A stretch of DNA of 42,551 nucleotides, from positions 1 through 42,551 of the forward strand of contig JAFLUE010000003.1 in the NCBI GenBank assembly GCA_022508945.1, given 5' to 3'. Source of the DNA: Oscillospiraceae bacterium (GTDB lineage Bacteria > Bacillota > Clostridia > Oscillospirales > Ruminococcaceae). The position numbers and the translations under genes are program-made. Below, in pieces: positions 32,077 through 40,911 of this stretch; the first letter of the stretch is position 1; each line of letters opens with the position of its first letter. The notes below the pieces were generated by a model, which made no database searches, was not told the origin of the DNA, and saw only the letters and a program-made list of their open reading frames with translations.

Positions 32077-32193
32077 CATGAGCCTGTTCACATTATTCAT
32101 AAAAAGTGTATGTGAGGCAATTTTGCTTTTTGGGTAATGAGAACAAGCTTATAATAAATTTTTCTGAATATAGTATCGGAAAGGGTTGTTTTT

Positions 32194-35100
32194 ATGAGAT
32201 TAAAGGCTCCTAAAAATTTTACGGCTGTTGGAGAAGACGGGGCTTGTGTCGCAAAATGGGAGGCGGTAGAGGACGCGGTAGGCTATAAGCTGTATTTTTT
32301 CCGCGCTTCCGAGCCGGAAAACTGCGTCAAGATCCGCTATTCGCAAAACTGTGAAAAGACGATTCTCGGTTTTGAAAACAATGAGGAGTATCTTGTAAGA
32401 ATACGCGCCTATTCCTTCAGAAAGGGCAGGGAAATGGTCGGCGCGGCAAGCGAAAAGGCTTCTTTTATCCCTGTTTGCAAAAGGCTTACGGCGCAGAAAA
32501 CGATTTGCCTTAAGGTTGGTGAAAAGGCTCAGATAAAGTGTGAGCGCGAAAACACGGAGCCAAAGATAAGGTCATATGCTTCAAACAATGATAGGATCGC
32601 GTCCGTCGACGCATCGGGCGTTGTTATGGCTAAAAGACCGGGCGTCTGCTATGTAAAGATCATGGCGATAGACGGAGAGTCGTTTGAAACAAGAGTTGAG
32701 GTAGAGCGTTCGCTTTCGTCTTCGGAAAACCGCGCGGTAATTATGCTTGCGGGAGATATTATGTGTACGCTCGCACAGAAACGTGCCTCAAAGGGAAATT
32801 CATACGATTTTACAGAAGCGTTTTCGGGAATAAGAGATACGCTTTCCGAGGCGGATTTTTCCGTGGGAGTTCTCGAGGCAATGTGCTATGACGGCGCTCC
32901 GTATGAAGACGAGCGTTTAAGACTGGAAAACGGAGCGTCAAACTCAAACTCGCCTTCGACCTTCCTTTCGGCGATCTCACGCGCGGGCTTCAAGGGACTC
33001 GTAACCGCTACCAATCATAACTGCGATGCGGGGGCGGACGGACTTTCCGCAACCGTCCACAGGATAGAAAGCCTGGGAATGAAGAACATCGGAACAATGG
33101 GCAGAAATCCTATTGTTCTGCGAATAAATGGGATAAAGGTCGGGTTTATTGCGCTTAGTTCGGCGTCAAACGGGCTTGAAGAAACCGTTGCGGATAATCA
33201 GCACATGACGACAACTCTCGGAAGATTTGGAAGGAAAAACTTTATCAGACTTGTCGGCCGCGCAAAATCAAGAGGCGCTGAGTATATAATCGCGTATCAG
33301 CACTGGGGAAGCATGAATACTCCCGTTGTGCTTGAAAAGCAGATAGAAACAGCCGAGTTTATGGCAAACTCGGGGGCGGATCTTATTGTCGGCTCACACC
33401 CGCATGTTATCCAAAAGCTCTCGATCATAAAAACAGAGGACGGAAGAAACGTTCCGTGTCTTTACTCTCTCGGAAATTTCCTTTCCACAATGAGCGACAA
33501 CCGCGAAAACCGTGACGGAGTAATACTTCGCGCAGAGCTTATAAAAAAGAATGACTCTATTACCACCGAGCTTTCGTATATCCCCGTATTCAGCGAGAGC
33601 AGGGAATTCGGCGCGGCGGTTGTTCGCGCGCTTCCCTCGCACAGCGCTTCTACGCTCGAAAGCTTTGAAAGAACGGCGAAAATATTAGGCAAAAAGCTTA
33701 AATGTCACACATACAGACCGAAAATCTTGCTTTCGGGTTCAAGCTTTCTTAAAAAGATATTCCATTCGGGAAATGATTTCAGAACCGATGATACGGCGAT
33801 GTTCGTATCACAGCTTTCGCTCGGCTCAAAGCCCGTGACGCCCGAGGAAAAATGCGGCGGAAGGCTTTCGCTCGAATTTACAAAGGACCTGTCGGAATAT
33901 ATTATTGACTCGGATCCCGATTATATTGCCGTTGATTTTTTCGGCGCGGGAACATATTCCTGCCTGCGGCTGGACAATGGCGAAGGGCATAGCTATTTTA
34001 CCAATACAAAAAGTTTTGTTCACAGCAGCTTTTTTGAAAAGCATAAGGAAGAGCTGATGAAAATACGTCCGCCATTTGGCGAGGGCATATTCAGACCGCT
34101 TGTCAGAAGTTATGCCGAAATGCTTATTGCTTCCGGGAAACAGGTGATCCTGTTCAGAACAAAGATAACAAACTCGCGCGCGAGAAAAACCGAGCTTCGT
34201 ACCGTTCCCGCTCCCGATCGCACAAACAAGTTTATAAAGGCAATGGAGGATTATTTTATCGAGCTTGTAAGACCGCGTATCGTTGATCTTTCGGGAAAGT
34301 ATTTTTCAAATGTAAACGGTGATGATTTCGAGGACGCATATTACGCGGATGCATACCGCGCGGTTCTGGAGATAACATCTCCGCATGAAAGGACCTGTGT
34401 TAATAAGCCAGACCTTGACATATGGTTTGAAAGGGTGCTGAAATATTACGACAGTATGACCATGCGTTCGTATTCAAAGCGGCTTTTGGATATGAACTGC
34501 GCGGCGGACAATATCATAGCGAAAACGAACAAGGAATTTGCCGCAAACAACCGCACACGTCTTTTAAAGCTGAAAGCTGCCGGAAACTGCGAGCTTTCGT
34601 CTGTCAGAAGATTTTTTGCAAACGATCCGTACGCCGAGGATATCTGCCGCGCGGCGGAAATAATAGACGCTGTTCAGAAGGGCGGACTTGAAAGGACCTA
34701 CGATTTTTTCAGACCCGCGTTTGCGGAAAAGTACAATATTGTAAAATCCATAGCCAAGCTTTTGGCTGTTCAGACAGAAATACCGGTAAACGAATCAAAC
34801 GCGGAGCTTGTTTTTCTTATTCGGGGAAGACCGCAGTTCAGAAGATATGCGACCGATCTGAATATGATGACCGTCGATATATGGGGAAGCTCTGTGTCGC
34901 GTGAGTCGCTCAATTGCTGCCGCGACGCACAGTTCGGAAAATTTATTCAGAAACAGGCGCCGATCCTGCATTATGAAGAGCCTGTGAAGATTGAGATACC
35001 CGAGGGTACGGAGGCGTTCCGCGGAAACACATATCGCAGAAAAACAACGGTCGATTCGTTTGCGAGAAACGGTTTTAATGTTCTCGAAGAAAGCAGTTCG

Positions 35101-35664
35101 AGCTGGATACTGCTGGACTTTTACGATGTTATCTGTCGAATGGCGGAATATAATGGCGCTTTGTTTGAGCTTGACGACTTCTTGATAAGCACCGATTTTT
35201 ACGCGGATATCAGAAGAAACTGTACGGAATGCTTTTTGTTTGAGAAGCGTTCTATGAATTATTGCAGTGAAAAAATAACAAAATTTGCTGAGGAAATAGC
35301 CGAGCTTTACGGTGACAATATAATCCTTATCAAAACCGAGCCGAAAAGCAGTTATATTACTCTCGACTATAAGCTCGAATCTTTTGGCTCGGATAGGCTC
35401 AATAACATAAAGAGAAAGTTTATAGCCTTATGTGAGGAGCGCTTCGCGAGTGTTACAAAATGCTTTGTAATAGACATCTCGAAGAAATTCTATTCTTCGG
35501 ATAAATTTGCGTATGGCGGCGCGAGCGTCGTAAACTACGAGGATGAATTCTACCGCCTCGCGGGGTATTATATTTCCGAGATCTTGAACGGCAACACCAA
35601 AAAGCTCTATAATGAGGTAGACGAGGACTATATCCTTCTTCGTGACCTTAAGCTCAGCAGATAA
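32194..35664 (+). CDS. Multidomain FN3-Big2-CapA-(SGNH/DUF6270-like)x2 protein
   Basis: A 1156-aa protein. Residues 1-92 look like a fibronectin type III domain (APKNFTAVGEDGACVAKWEA, then VRIRAYSFRKG). Residues ~97-170 resemble a bacterial Ig-like Big2 domain (SNNDRIASVDASGVVMAKRP). Residues ~180-500 form a CapA-type metallophosphatase: VIMLAGDIMCT, TNHNCDAGADGL, AYQHWGSMNT, IVGSHPHVIQ, CLYSLGNFLST. Two related modules follow: KILLSGSSFLKKIF near residue 510 and VDIWGSSVSRESLN near residue 893, both like the GS nucleophile block of SGNH/DUF6270 proteins. No signal peptide or TM is visible. GGAAAGGG precedes the ATG. CapA proteins act in capsule or poly-gamma-glutamate metabolism; the fused function is unknown. 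Confidence 0.8.
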   Translation: MRLKAPKNFTAVGEDGACVAKWEAVEDAVGYKLYFFRASEPENCVKIRYSQNCEKTILGFENNEEYLVRIRAYSFRKGREMVGAASEKASFIPVCKRLTAQKTICLKVGEKAQIKCERENTEPKIRSYASNNDRIASVDASGVVMAKRPGVCYVKIMAIDGESFETRVEVERSLSSSENRAVIMLAGDIMCTLAQKRASKGNSYDFTEAFSGIRDTLSEADFSVGVLEAMCYDGAPYEDERLRLENGASNSNSPSTFLSAISRAGFKGLVTATNHNCDAGADGLSATVHRIESLGMKNIGTMGRNPIVLRINGIKVGFIALSSASNGLEETVADNQHMTTTLGRFGRKNFIRLVGRAKSRGAEYIIAYQHWGSMNTPVVLEKQIETAEFMANSGADLIVGSHPHVIQKLSIIKTEDGRNVPCLYSLGNFLSTMSDNRENRDGVILRAELIKKNDSITTELSYIPVFSESREFGAAVVRALPSHSASTLESFERTAKILGKKLKCHTYRPKILLSGSSFLKKIFHSGNDFRTDDTAMFVSQLSLGSKPVTPEEKCGGRLSLEFTKDLSEYIIDSDPDYIAVDFFGAGTYSCLRLDNGEGHSYFTNTKSFVHSSFFEKHKEELMKIRPPFGEGIFRPLVRSYAEMLIASGKQVILFRTKITNSRARKTELRTVPAPDRTNKFIKAMEDYFIELVRPRIVDLSGKYFSNVNGDDFEDAYYADAYRAVLEITSPHERTCVNKPDLDIWFERVLKYYDSMTMRSYSKRLLDMNCAADNIIAKTNKEFAANNRTRLLKLKAAGNCELSSVRRFFANDPYAEDICRAAEIIDAVQKGGLERTYDFFRPAFAEKYNIVKSIAKLLAVQTEIPVNESNAELVFLIRGRPQFRRYATDLNMMTVDIWGSSVSRESLNCCRDAQFGKFIQKQAPILHYEEPVKIEIPEGTEAFRGNTYRRKTTVDSFARNGFNVLEESSSSWILLDFYDVICRMAEYNGALFELDDFLISTDFYADIRRNCTECFLFEKRSMNYCSEKITKFAEEIAELYGDNIILIKTEPKSSYITLDYKLESFGSDRLNNIKRKFIALCEERFASVTKCFVIDISKKFYSSDKFAYGGASVVNYEDEFYRLAGYYISEILNGNTKKLYNEVDEDYILLRDLKLSR

Positions 35665-35683
35665 ACTACGAAAGGAGTGTTTT

Positions 35684-36904
35684 ATGATAAGCAAACGCAG
35701 CGGCATTTCGCCGCGAATACATAAAACAGTTGCGCTTGCGGTCATACTCGGCTTCGCAATTACCTTGCTCGGTTGTCAGGACGTGAGTAAGCCTTCGGAT
35801 TCTCAAAGCTCGTTGTCGGGTGAGATATCGTCAATATCTGATTCGGGCGATCTTGAGTCAAGTTCGGTTTCGGATGAATTCTCCTCAAGCTCATCAACGA
35901 GCGGGTTTTCATCAAGCTCAATGCCGGACGGATCTTCGTCAAGCTCGGAAACGGGCGGATCTTCATCAAGTTCGACTTCTGTCGGATCATCATCGGTTCC
36001 GGCGTCGAGCGGAGGTTCGTCAAGCTCAAGTATAGTTCCATCAAGCTCGTCAAGTTCACCGGCAAGCTCGTCGTCAAATCCGCCAAACGTTGTAATACCG
36101 GATATCGCGGTTCCGACTTCTCCCGGGACTGCCATACTGACAGCGAATAACGCTGTCATTGATTATTCAAACGCGATGAGCGGATATGTTTCCGTAAAAT
36201 ATAACGGAAGTGCCGCACGAGTTAAATTCAGGTATGTCTTCGCAGACAAAGTGTATACCTTTGATATGGTAATGGACGGTTCTGTACAGTATTTCCCGCT
36301 CTCCTGCGGAAGCGGAACTTACACATTCTACGTTTTTGAAATTATTGAAGGGAATAATGCCCTGACTCCATTTCCGCAGACTGTCAATATTACAATAACA
36401 AACAACATAAAGCCGTATACTTATCCTAACCGCTATGTCTATTATAGCAAAAATTCGAATTGCGTACAAAAAGCCGCGGAGCTATGCGCTGGCAAAACAA
36501 GCGATATCGACAAGATATCGGCGATTTTCTTATACATTTCAGGCAACATTTCCTACGATTACCAACTTGCCGCGACGGTACAGAAGGGATATATTCCAAA
36601 TCCCGACAGTACGCTCAGAAGTAAAAAGGGAATATGCTTTGACTACGCCTCGCTTATGGCGGCAATGCTCCGCTCTCAGGGGATACCGACGCGGCTTGTT
36701 ATAGGCTACGCAAGTCCCGATATATATCATGCGTGGAACGAGATATACACGGAGCAGACGGGCTGGATAACTCCTGAGCTTTTTATGAGCAGGATCGGAT
36801 ATAATATTGCGGACGCAACGTTTTACGCGAGCGCTTCCAACAAAAAAAATATTTCGGATTATATTATGAACAGCACAAATTATTCTGCTGTTTATTACTA
36901 TTGA
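35684..36904 (+). CDS. Lipoprotein with Ser-rich linker and transglutaminase-like domain
   Basis: The 406-aa protein has a type II signal peptide with lipobox LLGC (KTVALAVILGFAITLLGCQD). About 85 residues of Ser-rich linker follow (SSSSETGGSSSSSTSVGSSS and similar), then a beta-rich domain. The C-terminal transglutaminase/peptidase core has Cys in KKGICFDYASLMAAMLRSQG near residue 316 and His in DIYHAWNEIY near residue 349. Such domains act as peptidases or cross-linkers at the cell surface. The ORF track start is 14 residues early; AAAGGAG precedes the ATG used. It lies between the CapA fusion gene and the pilus-like operon, and 16 nt before the latter's first gene. Confidence 0.88.
   Translation: MISKRSGISPRIHKTVALAVILGFAITLLGCQDVSKPSDSQSSLSGEISSISDSGDLESSSVSDEFSSSSSTSGFSSSSMPDGSSSSSETGGSSSSSTSVGSSSVPASSGGSSSSSIVPSSSSSSPASSSSNPPNVVIPDIAVPTSPGTAILTANNAVIDYSNAMSGYVSVKYNGSAARVKFRYVFADKVYTFDMVMDGSVQYFPLSCGSGTYTFYVFEIIEGNNALTPFPQTVNITITNNIKPYTYPNRYVYYSKNSNCVQKAAELCAGKTSDIDKISAIFLYISGNISYDYQLAATVQKGYIPNPDSTLRSKKGICFDYASLMAAMLRSQGIPTRLVIGYASPDIYHAWNEIYTEQTGWITPELFMSRIGYNIADATFYASASNKKNISDYIMNSTNYSAVYYY
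35862..36081 (+). repeat. Low-complexity Ser-codon repeat inside the lipoprotein gene
   Basis: Imperfect tandem repeats of TCATCAAGCTC and GGATCTTCATCAAG-type units encode the Ser/Gly linker. Such DNA can vary in length by slippage. Confidence 0.75.
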
Positions 36905-36920
36905 ATAAAGGAGTAAAAAA

Positions 36921-37958
36921 ATGAAGAGGCTTTCTTCGGACGAAACAGCGTATTTTTTTGAACAGCTTGCTATGATACTTAACGCGGGTATGCAGCTCTC
37001 GGACGGAATGGATATTCTTTTTGAAGATCTGAGTGACAAGCGGATAAGAGAAATATGCGGTCAGCTTTCAAAAAGCATAAACAGCGGAAAAACTCTCGGG
37101 GACGCAATGGAAGAATGCGGTAAATTTCCCGAATACGCTGTAAACATGGTGAAGATCGGAAGCGTAACAGGACGGCTCGAAAATGTTCTGAAGGATCTTT
37201 CGGAGTATTATGAAAACCGGGCCGAGCTTAACAGAACTGTAAGATCAGCAGTTATCCACCCGCTTATGCTGCTTTTGATGATGACCGCGGTAATAGTTGT
37301 GCTTATCGTGCTTGTACTTCCGATGTTCAGCAAGATATTCGCTCAGTTTGACGCTTCCGTAAGCGAGACCGTAAGCTCCGCGGTAAACACCGCGTACGGG
37401 ATAGGCTGGGTCATCCTGATAGTGCTTCTTGCGGTTATTGTCTCGGTCATAATAATTTCGCTTTTGTCGCTTATACCTTCCGTGAGGAAAAGGCTTTCAA
37501 GCTTCCTTACGGTATTTCCTCTTACAAAGCGTATTTCCAAAAAGTTTTCTCTTGCGAAAATATCGAGCGCAATGAGCCTTATGGCGTCTGCGGGAATAGC
37601 GGCGGAGGAGATGCCGATGTACGCGGCTTCGCTCATAAATGACAAAAAGCTTGTAAACAAGCTTGAAAACTGCCGTGAGCGTGTGTTGAACGGGGAATAT
37701 TTCGCGGACGTTATCTCCACGTCAAACATCTTCCCGCCGATGTTCGCTCATTCTCTTAAATTTTCATACACCTCCGGTTCTTTTGAGCAGTCCTGGAAAA
37801 AACTTTCGGAGCGCTGCGACTATGAGGCAGCGGAGGCGGCTTCGGGAATTGTGTCGGTCATAGAACCGCTTATTGTAATAATTCTCACAACGGTTATAGG
37901 CGCGGTTTTGCTTTCGGTCATGATACCGCTTATGAATATAATGTCTGTTTTAGGGTGA
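36921..37958 (+). CDS. Type II secretion / type IV pilus inner-membrane protein (GspF/PilC family)
   Basis: The polytopic platform protein of type IV pilus and type II secretion machines. The 345-aa protein has two T2SSF domains: residues ~8-130 (FFEQLAMILNAGMQLSDGMD...VNMVKIGSVTGRLENVL) and ~205-335 (FSLAKISSAMSLMASAGIAA...AHSLKFSYTSGSFEQSW). Hydrophobic helices lie near residues 112-135, 157-185 and 315-340. It is slightly shorter than PilC (about 400 aa). AAAGGAG sets the ATG. It is first in an operon with four small membrane-anchored proteins and a PilT-like ATPase. Confidence 0.92.
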   Translation: MKRLSSDETAYFFEQLAMILNAGMQLSDGMDILFEDLSDKRIREICGQLSKSINSGKTLGDAMEECGKFPEYAVNMVKIGSVTGRLENVLKDLSEYYENRAELNRTVRSAVIHPLMLLLMMTAVIVVLIVLVLPMFSKIFAQFDASVSETVSSAVNTAYGIGWVILIVLLAVIVSVIIISLLSLIPSVRKRLSSFLTVFPLTKRISKKFSLAKISSAMSLMASAGIAAEEMPMYAASLINDKKLVNKLENCRERVLNGEYFADVISTSNIFPPMFAHSLKFSYTSGSFEQSWKKLSERCDYEAAEAASGIVSVIEPLIVIILTTVIGAVLLSVMIPLMNIMSVLG

Positions 37959-37962
37959 AAAA

Positions 37963-38277
37963 ATGAAAAGAATTTCTGTGCGGAGAATATTGTCCGCGGC
38001 GCTCCCTATCGCCGTATTTATGATAATGATAGTCTGGCTTGTTTCGGGAGTGTTGAACGCGAACAGCGCTGTAGACGCAAATGAGCTTGAGGAAATAAAA
38101 AAGACAATAGAAAACGGCGTAACGATATGCTATGCTATAGAGGGTGTTTATCCCGAAAGCATTGATTACCTTAAGGAAAATTACGGTGTGGTCATCGACA
38201 GCAGCAAGTATATAGTGCATTATGAATCGATCGCGGCAAACATACGTCCCACCATAACAATCATTGAAAGGTGGTAA
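37963..38277 (+). CDS. Small single-TM protein, pseudopilin-like
   Basis: The 104-aa protein has a basic N-terminus, one TM segment (LSAALPIAVFMIMIVWLVSG) and a helical extracytoplasmic stretch (DANELEEIKKTIENGVTICY). It ends with the kind of sequence often found in pseudopilins (AIEGVYPESIDYLKENYGVV). The prepilin-peptidase motif (Gly followed by a hydrophobic stretch with Glu5) is absent. It starts 4 nt after the GspF-like gene. Pseudopilin or pilus accessory role is inferred from context. Confidence 0.72.
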   Translation: MKRISVRRILSAALPIAVFMIMIVWLVSGVLNANSAVDANELEEIKKTIENGVTICYAIEGVYPESIDYLKENYGVVIDSSKYIVHYESIAANIRPTITIIERW

Positions 38278-38281
38278 AGAA

Positions 38282-38722
38282 GTGAAGAATTACAAAAATA
38301 CATCCGATACAATAAGCACGGTCGGAAGTATGCTATTGTTTTTGTTGTTTGCGGTATGTATGATGATGATAATTGCGGCAGCGGCAGGCTCTTACAGCCG
38401 TATCAGCGACAATTACGGAACAAATTTCACTGCCTCGGCTTCGATAAGATACATCTCAAATAAAATCAAAAGCGCCGATAAGGTCGATGTTTCGCAGAAC
38501 ATCATGGTATTGGAAAACGGGGGAGCTACAAACGTTATATATTATTCAAACGGGGGATTGTATGAAAAGACTGTTGCCGCGGGTACGGAATACGAGCTTT
38601 CGGGCGGTGACATGATCTTTGAACTAAACGGAATGGAAATAAATGAAACGGACGAGTTTTACAAAATAACGATAAATGTTGGCGGTGAAACAAGCGCCGC
38701 ACTTGTACGAAAAGGAAAATAA
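38282..38722 (+). CDS. Small single-TM protein of the pilus-like operon
   Basis: The 146-aa protein has an N-terminal TM helix (VGSMLLFLLFAVCMMMIIAAA) and a beta-rich extracytoplasmic domain (ASIRYISNKIKSADKVDVSQ; MIFELNGMEINETDEFYKIT). This shape is that of a minor pseudopilin with a globular head. I recall similar clostridial proteins under the label DUF4860, but could not check this. The GTG at 38282 is preferred to the upstream TTG because AGGTGG precedes it. It begins 4 nt after the previous gene. Confidence 0.72.
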   Translation: MKNYKNTSDTISTVGSMLLFLLFAVCMMMIIAAAAGSYSRISDNYGTNFTASASIRYISNKIKSADKVDVSQNIMVLENGGATNVIYYSNGGLYEKTVAAGTEYELSGGDMIFELNGMEINETDEFYKITINVGGETSAALVRKGK

Positions 38723-38723
38723 A

Positions 38724-39125
38724 ATGAACAAATCCACAAAACGCCCGCTAAACCTGTTTTTTATCGAAATGATTATTGCGCTGTTGTTTTTCAGCATTTC
38801 CGGAGCGGTCATTCTTTCGGTTTTTGCGGGAGCTGACAGAAAATCCCGTCAGAGTGAAGTGCTTGAAAGTGTTATGGTGCTTTCTCAGTCTATAGCGGAG
38901 GTTTACTCAGAAAACGGAAATGCCGATGAAACAATTAAAATTGTAACGAACGAATGCGGCGGACTTAATGAAAACATAACGCTCACAAAGTATGAGGAAA
39001 AAACGCAAAGTGAAGCAGGAGTTCTCTCAAAGCTTACAGTTACATTTTCCGAGGACAAAAGAGAAATATACAGATTTACCTGCGCGGCGTACATTCAAAA
39101 CGGAGGAAATAATGAACAGACCTAA
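38724..39125 (+). CDS. Prepilin-like small protein
   Basis: The 133-aa protein opens MNKSTKRPLNLFFIEMIIAL. A basic leader, then a hydrophobic helix with a Glu at the place of the pilin Glu5 (FFIEMIIALLFFSISGAVIL) resemble a type IV prepilin, although the usual Gly before the cleavage site is replaced. The rest is helix plus beta-strands (LTVTFSEDKREIYRFTCAAY). The ORF track start is 16 residues early; AAAAGGAAAATAAA precedes the ATG used. It overlaps the next gene by 14 nt. Confidence 0.75.
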   Translation: MNKSTKRPLNLFFIEMIIALLFFSISGAVILSVFAGADRKSRQSEVLESVMVLSQSIAEVYSENGNADETIKIVTNECGGLNENITLTKYEEKTQSEAGVLSKLTVTFSEDKREIYRFTCAAYIQNGGNNEQT

Positions 39126-39585
39126 ACAGAAAAACGCGGGAATAGGCGTAGGATATATAACCGTAATGATTATTTTTGCGGTGCTTTGTCTTACGATCTT
39201 TGCTGTTCTCAGTTTTCACGCGGCAGGCTCGAATGACGCTCTGAACGCCCGTGCCGGAAATTATCTTAATGAGTATTACGAGGCGGATATGTCCGCAAAG
39301 GAAATACTTTTTAAGCTTGACGGGATCGCAAAAACCTCAAGAGATTCGCTTTTTTTCACAGAAAGCTTTGAGGAAGCGGCAGGGGAGATAGACGGAGTTT
39401 CTGTCAAAGCCGCAAATGGAGGATGTACAGCCGAGTTTGTCGTTTCAATAAATGAGCGTCAGAATATCTTTGTCAGCATAACATTTTTTGAACACACTCG
39501 TGAGTACAGGATAAATTCCTGGCAGAATGTAACCGACGCTTTTGATGAAAATACGGGACTTAATGTATGGGACGGAACATTTTAG
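39112..39585 (+). CDS. Small single-TM protein of the pilus-like operon
   Basis: The 157-aa protein starts MNRPKQKNAGIGVGYITVMI. The TM helix (ITVMIIFAVLCLTIFAVLSF) is followed by an amphipathic helical region (NDALNARAGNYLNEYYEADM) and a beta-rich end. The Gly-rich lead-in (GIGVG) to the TM is pilin-like, but no Glu5 is seen. The ORF track start lies 40 residues earlier inside the previous gene; GGAGG lies 6 nt before the ATG used here. A minor pilin or PilX-like assembly role is inferred. Confidence 0.72.
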   Translation: MNRPKQKNAGIGVGYITVMIIFAVLCLTIFAVLSFHAAGSNDALNARAGNYLNEYYEADMSAKEILFKLDGIAKTSRDSLFFTESFEEAAGEIDGVSVKAANGGCTAEFVVSINERQNIFVSITFFEHTREYRINSWQNVTDAFDENTGLNVWDGTF

Positions 39586-39599
39586 AATGTGAGGGAAAT

Positions 39600-40652
39600 A
39601 TGGAACTGCTTGAAATTTTAAAAACAGCGTCAGATGATTTTGCTTCCGATATATTTATAATATCCGGAGCGGCGCTGAGCTACAAAACAAACGGTAAACT
39701 TATAAAAATCGATGAAAATATGCTTACTCCGACAATGACAAAAGAGCTTGTTTACGAGATCTACAAGCTCGGCGGATTTTCGTTCGGGATCGATGATATG
39801 CCCGAAAAAGAAATGGATTTCTCTATCTCTGTCGTCGGAATGGGGCGCTTTCGCGCAAACGTCTTTAAACAGCGCGGATCGTATGCGGCGGTACTGAGAT
39901 ATGTTCCGTTTACGCTTCCCGAACCCGATAAGTTAGGGATCCCGGAGGGTGTAATGCGGCTGTCGCAGATGAAAAGCGGCATAGTGCTTGTAACGGGACC
40001 TGCGGGAAGCGGAAAATCCACGACGCTTTCCTGTATTATCGAGCAGATAAATATGGAGCGCGCCGGTCATATAATAACAATTGAAGACCCTATAGAATTC
40101 CTTCATAAGCATAAAAAAAGCATTATCAGCCAGCGCGAGATAAATATCGATACGGACAGCTATCTTTCCGCGCTGCGCTCGGCGCTCAGACAGTCTCCTG
40201 ACGTGATCCTTCTCGGAGAGATGCGCGATTATGAAACAATAAGCGTGGCAATGACCGCGGCGGAAACAGGACAGCTTGTGCTTTCAACGCTTCATACGCT
40301 CGGCGCGGCAAACACGATCGATCGAATTATTGACGTATTCCCAACAAATCAGCAGCACCAGATACGCATACAGCTTTCGATGGTTTTGAATGCTGTTATC
40401 TCACAGCAGCTTGTCGTGTCAAAAGAAGGAAAGTTCGTTCCCGCGTTTGAAATAATGACAATGAACAGCGCTATAAGAACGCTTATCCGTGATGAGAAAA
40501 CTCATCAGATCGACTCGATCATTCAGTCGGCTCCCGGAATGACAACAATGGACAACAGCTTACTAAATATGTATAAAAACGGGGTGATTTCTGCCGAAAC
40601 CGCGGTAAAATGTGCTTATAACCCCGATATAATGAGCAAAAGGGTCATGTAA
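39600..40652 (+). CDS. PilT-like secretion/twitching ATPase
   Basis: A hexameric AAA-type motor of the GspE/PilT family. The 350-aa length fits PilT and not the larger PilB/GspE. Walker A is TGPAGSGKSTTLS near residue 133; the Asp box is ITIEDPIEFLHKHKK; Walker B is VILLGEMRDYETI near residue 202; the His box is LSTLHTLGAANTID. The PilT-type signature AIRTLIRDEKTHQID is near residue 296. The ORF track start is 11 residues early; GAGGGAA precedes the ATG. It is the last gene of the pilus-like operon. PilT normally retracts pili; here no PilB-type extension ATPase is in view. Confidence 0.92.
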   Translation: MELLEILKTASDDFASDIFIISGAALSYKTNGKLIKIDENMLTPTMTKELVYEIYKLGGFSFGIDDMPEKEMDFSISVVGMGRFRANVFKQRGSYAAVLRYVPFTLPEPDKLGIPEGVMRLSQMKSGIVLVTGPAGSGKSTTLSCIIEQINMERAGHIITIEDPIEFLHKHKKSIISQREINIDTDSYLSALRSALRQSPDVILLGEMRDYETISVAMTAAETGQLVLSTLHTLGAANTIDRIIDVFPTNQQHQIRIQLSMVLNAVISQQLVVSKEGKFVPAFEIMTMNSAIRTLIRDEKTHQIDSIIQSAPGMTTMDNSLLNMYKNGVISAETAVKCAYNPDIMSKRVM

Positions 40653-40811
40653 AAGACTATGATTCAAGTAAACAGACAATTTAATTAAATAAATTTAGGC
40701 GAATTTATATATAATACACAAATCGATTAAAATTTTTTCATGGGTTTGTCATATTTGTTAAATAAAATCGTATATTTGCTTAATTTTTGTTGATTTTTTT
40801 TGTTAAAACTA

Positions 40812-40840
40812 TTGACAAATATATATTTTGGTGATATAAT
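40812..40840 (+). promoter_or_regulatory. Perfect-consensus sigma-A promoter
   Basis: TTGACA and TATAAT, both perfect, with a 17-nt spacer in an AT-rich 260-nt gap. It drives the secreted protein gene at 40912 and predicts strong expression. No clear terminator was found for the preceding pilus-like operon. Confidence 0.9.
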
Positions 40841-40911
40841 AATAGTAACCACAAGCAGTGGGTGAATTGTATCCATTTATAATTTTTTTATTTTATTAGG
40901 AGATGACAGCC

